DNA from: Mesostigma viride | Lineage: Eukaryota > Streptophyta > Mesostigmatophyceae > Mesostigmatales > Mesostigmataceae | DNA length: 64,000 bases | NCBI GenBank assembly: GCA_009746045.1 | Contig: RPFO01000102.1 | Span: 2,183,577-2,247,576, forward strand | Reading direction: 5' to 3' | In this document: positions 10,464-19,793 of the stretch, piece after piece | Numbering within the stretch: the stretch's first letter is position 1 | Layout of the letters: every line of letters begins with the position of its first letter | The notes under the pieces: model-generated | What the model was told of the DNA's origin: nothing | Databases searched by the model: none | Seen by the model: the letters and a program-made list of their open reading frames with translations, nothing else | Made by a program: the position numbers and the translations under genes

Positions 10464-13400
10464 TGCCCCTTCCCACAGGGGTAGAAGTAGGAGTAGACTT
10501 AGTCAACCAGGTAGAACAGCCGCCTGCACCGGATGTGGGCGCGGCCACCCCTGAGGCCGATGTAGCGTTAGTCAATAATGTAGATAGGACGGGCGGGCAG
10601 GCCCCAGCGGTCTCCTTGCCCTCTTCAGATGCAGGCGTGTCGGCGACCGCGGTCGACCCCGCTTCAGCCAATAGTGTAGATAGGTCTAGCGGACAGGCCC
10701 CGGAGGCCTCGCCGCCCTATGCTTCACCAAGCACCAGAACACTTTTAATCTTCAGTGGTGGACTGGCGCTCCCTACCACCACACTTGACCCGTTTCTGAA
10801 GGAGAAGACGATCCTGGATGTTAAGTTTATGGTGGATACGGGGGCGACCACATCCTTTATCCATGAGGCCCTTGTGCGACGCGCTGGCTACACGATTCGA
10901 CCACACCCGACGCCCATCAACGTCCGGTATGCCGATGGTAACAAGCACCCGTCACCTGGCCTCGTGGACCTCAAGGCGGTTGTCCAGGGCATACCAGTGG
11001 AGGTAACAGCCACAGTGGCGCCGCTGGGCGCCGCTGACATCATCCTGGGCGTTGATTGGCAGGACGCCCAGGACGTGACGATCAGTGTCAAGCGACGGGT
11101 GGTTTGGTTCCCTGATGGCTCCTTCTGGTGCCCACGGCACGAGTATCTGGCGCACGGCACCGAGGTGCACAACGTTCAGCACGACGCGGGGCCCGAGAAG
11201 CCACGACGCCATGCATCTCAGATGCTGATGAGCAGCAAGACGCTCGCGCGCAACCTGCAGAAGGGCAAGGAGTACTACATGTACCGCCTTGACTCTGTGC
11301 CCCTGCTTGAGGAGCTGCTGGAGATCGGCACCGACTTCACTGACGACGAGATCGCGCGCTACAACGCCATCCTGGCCAAGCGGGAGAAGCTGTTCGACGA
11401 GTCTACACCGCAGTTTCCCCCGCCCCGTTCTGTGCTGCACCATATCCGCCTCAAGGAAGGCTTCGGGCCCACCACGTCCCCGATGTACCGGATGGGGCCA
11501 GTCGAGCTGATGGAGCTCAAGAAGATCCTGATGGCCCTCCTTGAGCGTGGTCTGATTGAGCCCAGTAACAGCCCTTTCTCCGCTGGGGTACTCCTAGTGC
11601 CCAAGCCTGGGGGCAAGTGGCGGCTCGTCACCGACTACAGGAAGCTCAACGCGATCACTGTCAAGTCCAAGTACCCGCTCCCGCGCATTGATGACATCTT
11701 CAATCGAGTGCAGGGCGCCACCTGCTTCACGGTGATCGACTGCGCCGATGGGTTTTGGCAGCTCCGCATCGCTGAAGAGGACTGTCACAAGACGGCCTTC
11801 AATACGCCATACGGACACTACCAGTTCCGTGTGGCGGCGATGGGGCTTTGCAACTCACCAGCCAGCTTCCAGATGCTCATGAACGACATCTTGCGGCCCG
11901 TCATGGGGACTGCACACCTGCCACAGGTATCCAGTGACCTGCGCGACCCTCGCAAGGGGGACAAGCCGCCCTGGTCCTGGAAACGCACTTGCGCTTTGGC
12001 CTATCTGGATGACATCCTCGTGTACTCCAAGACCTTCGAGGAGCACCTGGAGGACGTCGATACGGTCCTGCGCATTATGGAGGACGAGCATCTCTCGGCC
12101 CGCAGGGCTAAGGTCCGTGCGGGGCGCAGCGTCCCGTTCCTGGGCCACACGCTTTCAGCGGCAGGCGTGGCCACGGACCCGGAGAAGATCGCCTCTGTCC
12201 AACAGTGGCCAGCTCCGACAGACGTGAAGGGCGTGCGTAGCTTTCTGGGGATTGCGTCATACTATCGACGCTTCATCCCCCGGTTTGCCACGATCGCGTC
12301 GCCCATCAACGCTCTCCTCAAGAAGGGCGTATCCTTCGTCTGGTCGGCACAGTGCCAGCAGGCCTTTGAGGCCCTCAAGGCCAGTTTGACCGCGGCACCC
12401 GTGCTCGTGCTCCCAGACCCGTCCCTTCCTTTTGTGGTTGCGACGGATGCGAGCAAGGTGGCTATCGGCGGGGTCCTCTTGCAGGACCAAGGCAAGGGCT
12501 TGCAACCGGTTGAGTACATCTCCCGCACAATGATCCCCGCCGAGCGGAACTATCCGGTCCACCAGCAAGAGCTGTTGGCTGTGGTCTACTGTTGCCACAC
12601 ATGGCGCCACCACCTGTTGGGCGCGCAGTTTGATGTTGCAGTCAGCGAGACAGGGGACCTCGACCCCGCCCGTTTGATTATTCACACCGACCATAGGCCC
12701 CTGACCCACCTCTTGACGCAGCCAAATCTGACGCCCCGTCAGGCCAGGTGGATGGAGTACCTTTCCCAGTTTGCCCCTTTTAAGATCCAGTATGTGAAGG
12801 GTGCGGACAACGTGGTGCCCGACGCCCTCTCCCGTCGTGCTGACTACTGGTTCTATGAGGACATGGGGGTGCTCCATACCACCTGTGAGGAGGCGCCTGG
12901 CGCCCCGCTCTACGATGACCTCCCACGGTCGCCGCGGGCGCGCCACCTGTTTCACATGAGTCATACCACTCCGGATGCCTTGTCGCCCCCCGATGGCGAC
13001 GACGACCAGCGCGTGGACGCGCGGTCCCCCGGGGAAGGGGAGGGGTCCCACACACGGGTTCCCCTTGGCGCTGTGGCTCAGGCTATTTTTCATCTGGAAC
13101 CTCTTGGATCCCCGGTGGTCGTGTCTGAGTACCTACACTCGGCGCTGGACCAACCGGAGGAGGAGGACGAGGCCGATGCGTATACGGTCACTTCCCCCCT
13201 GGAGATGCTGATCAGCCGCTTCACGGTTACCGAGCCGGCCGCCTTGGAGGTGATCAAGTCACACCCCAAGATGATGGGTAGGCTCCCGTGCAAGTTCCAA
13301 GAGGGTCGCCTATACGTCATGGTGCGCCCGGACACGTGGCGCCTCTACATACCCGAGCTCTGTCGAGCAGCCTTGCTCCACGAGCTCCACGACTCCCTAG

Positions 13401-14704
13401 TCGGCGGTCACCAGGGCATTGGGCGACTGCTACCAAGGGCACGTCGTCACTTCTACTGGCCTGGCATGAAGGACTACATTGCGGCCTATATACGCGAATG
13501 CCCGTCGTGCCAGATAGCCAAGTCCCAGAACACGGGTACTCAGGCTGTCCCAAAGACGCTACCTGATCCCCTGGGTCCCTGGGACTCGATCCAGATGGAT
13601 TTCGTCGGCCCCTTTAAGAAGACCAAGAACGGCAACAGCAAGATCTTGGTGTTCGTGGACCGACTCACGCGCATGTGTCACCTGGCCCCCTGTCCGGCTG
13701 ACCTCACGGCCGAGGGGTGTGCCAAACTGTACCTCAACCACGTCTTCCGGTTCCACGGGCTCAGCCGCCAGTTCATCTCGGACCGGGACACGCTCTTCAC
13801 CGCCCGGTTCTGGCAGGAGTTCTTCGACTGCCTGGGAACCAAGGTGTCGCTAGGGACGGCTTATCACAGCTCGTCCTCCCATCTGGTGGAGCGACTCAAC
13901 CGCACGGTACAGGAAACCATGCGCCATTACACCGACGAGGTGGGCAGCAACTGGGAGGAGTTGCTGTGCTTGGTGGAGTTCTCCTTGAACAACGCACCAC
14001 AGGCAGCCCATGGCCTAACCCCGTTCTTTCTCAACACGGGAAGGCATCCGCTGACGCCGACCGACTTGCTGACGAGTCCGGCGCTGGCGGAACCGGAGGT
14101 GCTGCGCACTACTCTGGCGGGCGTGAGCAGCCTGCTGGAAAAGATGCGCCAAGCTCACAACAGTGCGGTTAAAGGGTACCGGGCCGCTGCCGAGCGCAAC
14201 ATGGCTCGCGTGGAAGGCAAGCGGGACTCTAGAGCACCGGACATCGAGGTCGGGGACTGGGTCCTGGTAGAGGGACCCCAGCTCGGTCGATTCTCCCAGA
14301 AGGTGGAAGGGGAGCTCAAAACGAAGCTCCGGCCCATGTACCTGGGGCCCCACCAAGTGCTGGAGAAATGGGATGATGTCATGTTCAAGGTGGACGTGCC
14401 CATCTCATGGGGCACCGCGACAACCTTCCACCGCGACCAGCTCAAGCTGTACCACCAGAACTCGATCCAGGGTAGACTCAATCCCCCGGCTCCGGTGGAA
14501 TACGACCCGGAGACAGGGGAACAGGAGGACGAGGTCGAGGAGATTGTCGCCCATCGCGATTTCGGGCGTGGTCGTCAACGCCAATATCGGATCCGGTGGA
14601 AGTTTACTAGATATGGGGCAGAGGCCTCTTGGCGGACGGAGAAGGAGCTCTCTGGCTGCAAGCGGTTGCTAGACGCGTACAAGAAGGCCCACAGGTTGCA
14701 CTAG
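10463..14704 (+). CDS. pol: Gypsy pol: PR-RT-RNase H-integrase-chromodomain
   Basis: A 1413-aa polyprotein. Protease DTGA at about residue 125; RT with YLDDI at about 513-517; RNase H from about 655 (TDASKVAIGG); integrase zinc site H..H..C..C at about 972-1015; catalytic D, D and E near 1042, 1103 and 1140; C-terminal chromodomain (about 1359-1412), as in chromoviruses. The usual HPQTDGQTER around the integrase Glu is replaced by HSSSSHLVERLN. Pol lies in the -1 frame relative to gag; that frame is open from 10400, so it overlaps gag by about 60 bases. There is no in-frame ATG; 10463 is GTG within TAGTG. Expression is therefore probably by -1 frameshift or reinitiation. All catalytic motifs are present. 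Confidence 0.95.
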   Translation: MPLPTGVEVGVDLVNQVEQPPAPDVGAATPEADVALVNNVDRTGGQAPAVSLPSSDAGVSATAVDPASANSVDRSSGQAPEASPPYASPSTRTLLIFSGGLALPTTTLDPFLKEKTILDVKFMVDTGATTSFIHEALVRRAGYTIRPHPTPINVRYADGNKHPSPGLVDLKAVVQGIPVEVTATVAPLGAADIILGVDWQDAQDVTISVKRRVVWFPDGSFWCPRHEYLAHGTEVHNVQHDAGPEKPRRHASQMLMSSKTLARNLQKGKEYYMYRLDSVPLLEELLEIGTDFTDDEIARYNAILAKREKLFDESTPQFPPPRSVLHHIRLKEGFGPTTSPMYRMGPVELMELKKILMALLERGLIEPSNSPFSAGVLLVPKPGGKWRLVTDYRKLNAITVKSKYPLPRIDDIFNRVQGATCFTVIDCADGFWQLRIAEEDCHKTAFNTPYGHYQFRVAAMGLCNSPASFQMLMNDILRPVMGTAHLPQVSSDLRDPRKGDKPPWSWKRTCALAYLDDILVYSKTFEEHLEDVDTVLRIMEDEHLSARRAKVRAGRSVPFLGHTLSAAGVATDPEKIASVQQWPAPTDVKGVRSFLGIASYYRRFIPRFATIASPINALLKKGVSFVWSAQCQQAFEALKASLTAAPVLVLPDPSLPFVVATDASKVAIGGVLLQDQGKGLQPVEYISRTMIPAERNYPVHQQELLAVVYCCHTWRHHLLGAQFDVAVSETGDLDPARLIIHTDHRPLTHLLTQPNLTPRQARWMEYLSQFAPFKIQYVKGADNVVPDALSRRADYWFYEDMGVLHTTCEEAPGAPLYDDLPRSPRARHLFHMSHTTPDALSPPDGDDDQRVDARSPGEGEGSHTRVPLGAVAQAIFHLEPLGSPVVVSEYLHSALDQPEEEDEADAYTVTSPLEMLISRFTVTEPAALEVIKSHPKMMGRLPCKFQEGRLYVMVRPDTWRLYIPELCRAALLHELHDSLVGGHQGIGRLLPRARRHFYWPGMKDYIAAYIRECPSCQIAKSQNTGTQAVPKTLPDPLGPWDSIQMDFVGPFKKTKNGNSKILVFVDRLTRMCHLAPCPADLTAEGCAKLYLNHVFRFHGLSRQFISDRDTLFTARFWQEFFDCLGTKVSLGTAYHSSSSHLVERLNRTVQETMRHYTDEVGSNWEELLCLVEFSLNNAPQAAHGLTPFFLNTGRHPLTPTDLLTSPALAEPEVLRTTLAGVSSLLEKMRQAHNSAVKGYRAAAERNMARVEGKRDSRAPDIEVGDWVLVEGPQLGRFSQKVEGELKTKLRPMYLGPHQVLEKWDDVMFKVDVPISWGTATTFHRDQLKLYHQNSIQGRLNPPAPVEYDPETGEQEDEVEEIVAHRDFGRGRQRQYRIRWKFTRYGAEASWRTEKELSGCKRLLDAYKKAHRLH

Positions 14705-14783
14705 AGGTATGTACATACACATAGAGGTATGTACATACCACAGGTACACCGTACACTAGTCGGTATGACACCGGTACTCACAG

Positions 14784-16952
14784 GTGTTGCCTTGCTGCTC
14801 GTGGTCATTCCTTGTACAACAGGCGTACTCCCCGGAGGAGACTCGCTTCAGCCCCCGCCCCATAGGTAGTGACTCCAGCAGTCCTTTGGTGCGGTTCACA
14901 CCCCCAGCCTCCCCGGAGGAGCCTCCGGGGTTCGCACCGCCTGCCAGTTGTGGCAAGAGACGACGGTCGGAAGACATGAAGGAGCAGGGGTCGGATATAG
15001 CTGCGACCGCCAACGAGAACAACCGTGAGACCTTTAATCCGCGGACGTTTCTGCCCGACTACGGCCAGGAGGGCGTGTTCTTGGCGCGTCGACGGCGCAG
15101 GCACGGCAAGGCCGATCAAGACTACCTGGCCTCCTCGGTTCTGGAGTGGCCCGACGATCGACACGAGAAGTTCCGCGAATCCGTGCAAAGGCACTGCGGG
15201 TTCAAAGTCGAGACCCGGACGGCGATTCGAGGGAATGTGGCGGTAGGGACAGCTTGGGAGGACCACGCACCCAGCTGTGCCTGCAACCGTTGCGTGACTA
15301 CGGTGTCGGCCCTCATGGCCTACCCCCGCCTCATGTTCTTGCTCGTCGCACCGGCACGACGTCAGATCCTGCAGCGGGCCTACCGGGGCTTGCCGCCAGA
15401 TGGGGCCTTGCGGGGCCCGTTCTGCACCGCAGCAGGCCAGTACTCCCTCCGGCAGGCGCTCGACCGCATCGTGGAGTTGGACGAGGCGGATGATCGCGGC
15501 GGGGAGGGCCCCGATGAGGAGGAGGACTGGAGTGAGGACGACGACCTGTTCCCGCCGCGCCCTGCGCCCCGGGAACTTGCCCACTCAGCCGGCAACGCCT
15601 CGCGCGATGCCGGGGCCCGCCGCGAGAACTCGGGAGACCGGCGACCCCCGGGTCAGGACAGGAGGTCCGGCAGCGCACGGGACGCGTCCCGCTCCAGGGA
15701 GCCTTCCCGTGGCGTGGGTGTTCGCCCGGAGACGCGTGAGGAGGAAAGGTCCTTTCGGCGGACATGGGACAGGGCGACGGGACATCAAGGGTCGCGGTCG
15801 CCAAGGTCGGCCCCGGAGGCCGCACCTTCGGCTGATCGGAGCAAGACAGTTGGATTGGCAGGAGCCGGTCCCTCATCGACGCAGTCGCCAAGGTCGGCTC
15901 CGGAGGCCGCGCCCTCGGCAGATCGTGGCAAGGCTGTTGCGGACACTTCTACTGCACGGGCCCACCGGTCGACCCCGGAGGTCGCACCGTCAACAGCCAG
16001 CGGAAAGGCTGCCTCCGGCCCTTCGTTCGTGCAGTCAACACGGACGGATACTGACGTCGCTCACCCAGCGGGTCGCGGCCAGATGCCGGAAGTCCAGGCG
16101 CTTGCGCTAGCGATTCCGGGCCCGCCGCCCCTCCCCCATGATGTGCCATGGTCATTGGGGGCCTATCTCCGACCGATACCCGGCCGCACAGTTGCCCACG
16201 GGGGCAGATGTCCTCGTATGGAAATATTGGGGGTGGATTGGAGTGCGGACGCGCCGGTCCAACCCCGATCACCACAGGAGTATGCGGACTATGACCTGGT
16301 GTTCTCGGCGGGACCGTGGTGCTACAAGGACCGGGGCGCCTATCTGGAGCTGCTGCGCGTACGTCTGTACCCGAGGATTCCCCTCCGACGTCCACGACCA
16401 TTCGTCCCTGGGGAAAATCTCCCCTTCACGGTTGGGAGGGTGACGCGCTATGCGCCCGAGGGGGACAACTGGACCTACCGGGTGGCGGGCGAAACCCGTT
16501 TGGTGGGGCCTCCGAAGCTGGCCCCGGACGCGCCAGCGTTCCTGCACGCGACGGCTCCTGACTTCCTGGACATGAGCGTGGACGAGAACACTTGGATTGA
16601 TTGGAGCCTAGCGTCTGAGGTGATGATGGGTATGGGAGAGGCTTACATTCGGGACCACCGTTGCGGGGTGGTGGACAAGGGTGCGAAGACCCTCCTCTTC
16701 ACGATTCCGGAGTACCTGGCGGCCTTCTTGGCCATGTGGCCTCTCGGCTCGTGGACCCGCCTCTCTCTTTTGGGGCGGCGCGATGCAGGCAGACCGGAGC
16801 AGTGGGCGTTCGAGGAGGAGCTCTTGGCGTACCCTGGGACCCGTGGTCCACAGGCCACAGAGATTGGAGAGCGGGCATACCAGCGGGCCTGCCAACAACG
16901 AAATGAGAAGGCCCCGGATCCCGCGAATCGCCGGCGAAACCACGGCCGCTGA
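14784..16952 (+). CDS. Third ORF of gypsy element, unknown function
   Basis: A 722-aa ORF on the element's coding strand, 80 bases after pol and before the 3' LTR. I do not recognise a family. The first 70 residues are Pro/Ser-rich. Residues about 90-230 look folded (NPRTFLPDYGQEGVFLARR, and a CACNRC pair near residue 170). Residues 240-440 are low complexity with a repeat RSAPEAAPSADR. Residues about 470-700 again look globular, with many Trp and aromatic residues. There is no clear signal peptide or membrane span, so an envelope protein is not supported. The 2.2-kb uninterrupted frame in a young element argues that it is translated. The N-terminal start is uncertain. Confidence 0.7.
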   Translation: MLPCCSWSFLVQQAYSPEETRFSPRPIGSDSSSPLVRFTPPASPEEPPGFAPPASCGKRRRSEDMKEQGSDIAATANENNRETFNPRTFLPDYGQEGVFLARRRRRHGKADQDYLASSVLEWPDDRHEKFRESVQRHCGFKVETRTAIRGNVAVGTAWEDHAPSCACNRCVTTVSALMAYPRLMFLLVAPARRQILQRAYRGLPPDGALRGPFCTAAGQYSLRQALDRIVELDEADDRGGEGPDEEEDWSEDDDLFPPRPAPRELAHSAGNASRDAGARRENSGDRRPPGQDRRSGSARDASRSREPSRGVGVRPETREEERSFRRTWDRATGHQGSRSPRSAPEAAPSADRSKTVGLAGAGPSSTQSPRSAPEAAPSADRGKAVADTSTARAHRSTPEVAPSTASGKAASGPSFVQSTRTDTDVAHPAGRGQMPEVQALALAIPGPPPLPHDVPWSLGAYLRPIPGRTVAHGGRCPRMEILGVDWSADAPVQPRSPQEYADYDLVFSAGPWCYKDRGAYLELLRVRLYPRIPLRRPRPFVPGENLPFTVGRVTRYAPEGDNWTYRVAGETRLVGPPKLAPDAPAFLHATAPDFLDMSVDENTWIDWSLASEVMMGMGEAYIRDHRCGVVDKGAKTLLFTIPEYLAAFLAMWPLGSWTRLSLLGRRDAGRPEQWAFEEELLAYPGTRGPQATEIGERAYQRACQQRNEKAPDPANRRRNHGR

Positions 16953-17217
16953 CCAAGAAGGTCGGAAGTGTGGTTGGAAGAATTCCACTATTTGACTACG
17001 TCAAAACTTGTCCTTGTGTGGCAAGTTCTGGGGGAATTGGTTTTACTAGTCTGATGGGTGAACATGGGCTGGGACATAGTACCCCTATGGTCAACCTGAA
17101 TTTTTGCCCTGCGAGGCAAGTAGAGTAACCATGTGTGGTTAGTAACATGTTTGTTGTGTGCTTTCTCCCTTTAGTTGCTGGGCCTTATCTACATGACGGT
17201 AGGGACTACCGTCCCCC

Positions 17218-17232
17218 GGGGAGGGGGAGGAG
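17218..17232 (+). other. Polypurine tract of gypsy element
   Basis: A 15-base G/A run (GGGGAGGGGGAGGAG) lies directly before the 3' LTR and is the expected primer site for plus-strand cDNA. The related LTR at 19127 is preceded by a similar tract. Confidence 0.85.
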
Positions 17233-17921
17233 TGTTGCGAACCCGACCCTTTGGAACGGGCGCAACAATGGAATAAATTATGTATTTTGGCTTGTTGTCA
17301 TAGTCCGTAGGACTTTGGGATTCATTTCGGGACTTAATTTGGGAATTGTCCCTTGGTCAGGATTTTTGTATGGAACTATGATAGTTTGTGTGATTCGGAC
17401 CGGTTATTTTGGGCCTAGGTTGATGTTCGAGATCTTCTAGAGCTAGTAGGCCGGTGCATTCGCGCCGCGCTGCGTACTTTACAGCTGGTTGAGATATTGT
17501 ACTCATGCGTGGATTCTGTAGCCAGCTGGCGGGGGTCGATGTCGACCCGAGGATCTTGTGTGGACTGCATGCTTTGGAATTCGCTGGAAGGTCGGCGCCA
17601 TGTCGGCGCCCCTTGCCAGCTTGGTGGCAGACCTAGGTGAAATTGGTCCGAGGACGAGAGTCTCGTCCTCTTGGTTCGGAATAAAGTGTGTGTTATCACC
17701 TGTCTGAACCTGGGGCATAATTCCAACTGCATTTGGTGGCTCTATCCTGAATGTGGGTTGTGTAGATTAATGCAATATTAATCACCGTGAGCCGTAGCAG
17801 TGTAAATGCCGCAACTGCTCCGTTAATACCACTCCCGGAGAGTGGTGAGCGGTTGACCCAGATTTCCATATTAACCACCCTAACATAGGATCTTTCGCAC
17901 GACCCGGATGGGTTCGTTACA
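17233..17921 (+). repeat. 3' LTR of gypsy element
   Basis: A 689-bp copy of the LTR at 6391-7079. I saw no difference by eye. The TSD CACGG follows at 17922-17926. Confidence 0.95.
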
Positions 17922-17926
17922 CACGG

Positions 17927-18939
17927 AGGGTGTGACTGCGAGCTGAGGAGTTTTCCCCCGCTTGCGGTGGAGTTCAGGCACATTGGCAGTAAGGAATGCG
18001 GGGACCGGCGACTGCTCCGGTCTATGCACGTCGGCCGGAGTGGTGTTGTGCCTAACTTACTACTGCAGCTTCGTGGAGGAGTTGGCAGGGCGCACTCCAG
18101 TGGATACGCTGGGGCCCTGCTAGTTTTGGGCACTTAACGTGCCATATTATCCAAGTTTCCGGTGTTGATCGACTTTGACTGTTTCCTGCGCTGGATAGAG
18201 ACGGCGGGGCGCACTCTAGTGGACACACTAGGGCCTTGCGGGCACCTGCATGCGTTCGCAGATGCAGGGGAGGCGCACTCTAGCGGCCACGCTAGGGCTT
18301 CCCCCCTCTATACAGCCACTCCAGCGGCGGCCAGGGACGGCCACGTTGCATGGTCGGTTGGCTCACGGCGCGCCTGTATTTGAGAGGACGCGTACAACTG
18401 TCGGTAGTGAGGCGATGGATCAGATTCTTCTGGTGCACGCCCTCGCTTCTGAGCATGGGGCCTGCACTGCATGCTGTGCCTCACCGTCGTCGACGCTAGT
18501 AGTACTTCTTAATCGTCATGTGATTACGCGCATCAGTCGCGCTGTAAGGCTGGGTTTCGGCTGGACGGGATACATGACTGGCCACCTCGTCGGCCGGATC
18601 ATCAAGTTGTATGCAGGAAAAATATTCCCTCTTGCTGACAGGCCCGATTGGCTATATAAAGAGTTGCCCTTGCGTGGCAAGTCTGGGGGGACCTGGTTTC
18701 ACTGGCCCGTTGGTGCACAAGGGCTGGGACATAGTACCCCTATGGTCAACATTTCATCAAGTTTGAGGCTGCTCAGGACCTCGGTACTGGTTGCGCGCGA
18801 TTACATGGACTGTGCATTATTATGTGGATGGGATAGGGCACGCGGTGGCGCCCCCTAAGATGGCTCCAGTGGATCGGCGCGCCAACAACGGCGGTCGCTG
18901 AGATGGTTGTGAGAGTTTTATGACGGATAGCGGAATTAT
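17927..18939. other. Decayed retroelement DNA with short repeats
   Basis: This continues the target DNA interrupted at 6390. At about 18085-18300 a GC-rich unit of the form GGCGCACTCTAGTGGACACAC..TAGGGC appears three times with variation. At about 18660-18755 a stretch including GGGCTGGGACATAGTACCCC repeats the 3' internal region of the young gypsy element (about 17050-17095). No gene is recognised; the 202-aa ORF across this stretch has no supporting motif. Confidence 0.55.
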
Positions 18940-19793
18940 CCTGTCATCCTGTTTCATGCTACTACGTCAGGGTTGGTCCTGTGTATCAACCTCTAGAGGA
19001 ATTGGTATTACTAACCCGCGGGTGAACCGGGGTTGGGACATAGTACTCTCATAGTAGCGTAGCTTACTTGTTTCCTTTCTATCTCTTGTACGGTAGGGAC
19101 TACCGACCCCCGTGGGGGGGGAGGAGTGTTACGTCCCAGCCCTTTTGGACGGACGTAACAATGGAATAAATTATGTAGTTTGACTTGTTGTCATGGTCCG
19201 TAGGACTTTGGGACTCATTTCGGGACTTAATTTGGGAATTGTCCCTTGGTCAGGACTTTTGTATGGAACTATGACAGTTTGGGTGATTCGGACCAGTTAT
19301 TTTGGGCCTAGGTTGTTGTATGCGTGTATCTTCTAGGGCCGGTGCAGTCGCGCCGCGCTGCGTACTTTATAGCTAGTTGAGATATTGTACTCATGCGTGG
19401 ATTCTGTAGGCGAGGGTCGATGTCGACCCGAGGATCTTGTGTGGACTGCATGCTTTGGAAGGTCGGCGCCATGTCGGCGCCCCTTGCCAGCGTAGTGGCA
19501 GACCTGGGTGAAATTGGTCCGAGGACGAGAGTCTCGTCCTCTTGGTTTGATGAATGATAAGTGCGAATACGCCTACACATTAAACCTGGGGCAACTATCC
19601 ATTTGTAATTGGTATTGCTAGCCATTATAAGTGTGTATTAATTAGCTTGGCATCAAGTCGCGGTGCCAGATATCTCACGACCCCAGTCGTGAAGCGCAAT
19701 CTGCATTAGGCCACCTTGAATCTTCCTAATTCCGGCATGGTAGATCTTTCGCTACGTAGCTCAGGCTAGAGGTGTCTGGGCTGGGACGTAACA
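18940..19793 (+). mobile_element. 3' end of a related, older gypsy element
   Basis: The internal sequence at 18940-19126 resembles 16990-17232 of the young element: CTACGTCAGG..., GGTTGGGACATAGTAC and a purine tract GGGGGGGGAGGAG. A 667-bp diverged LTR follows. The 5' part of this copy is not identifiable in the window. Its LTR abuts RT-coding sequence at 19794, so it inserted into the gypsy pol that continues there. Confidence 0.75.
19127..19793 (+). repeat. Diverged gypsy 3' LTR
   Basis: Starts TGTTACGTCCCAGC and ends GCTGGGACGTAACA. It shares long blocks with the 6391/17233 LTRs (for example GGGAATTGTCCCTTGGTCAGG) but differs at both ends and by several indels. It is therefore a sister family, not the same insertion. 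Confidence 0.85.

Larger units (their letters stand above)
6391..17921 (+). mobile_element. Complete Ty3/gypsy element (chromovirus type)
   Basis: The element is 11,531 bp. It has two 689-bp LTRs (TGTTGCGAACCC...GGGTTCGTTACA) that look identical by eye, a PBS directly after the 5' LTR and a purine tract directly before the 3' LTR. The 5-bp target-site duplication CACGG lies at 6386-6390 and 17922-17926. Order: LTR, leader ORF with a viroplasmin-like domain, gag, pol (PR-RT-RH-INT-chromodomain), a third 722-aa ORF, LTR. All long ORFs are intact and the LTRs look identical, so insertion was very recent and the copy may be active. It is inserted into older repeat DNA. Confidence 0.95.

Noticed and set aside
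14784-16952. Envelope gene in the gypsy element
   Set aside because: No signal peptide, fusion peptide or transmembrane segment is visible in the third ORF.
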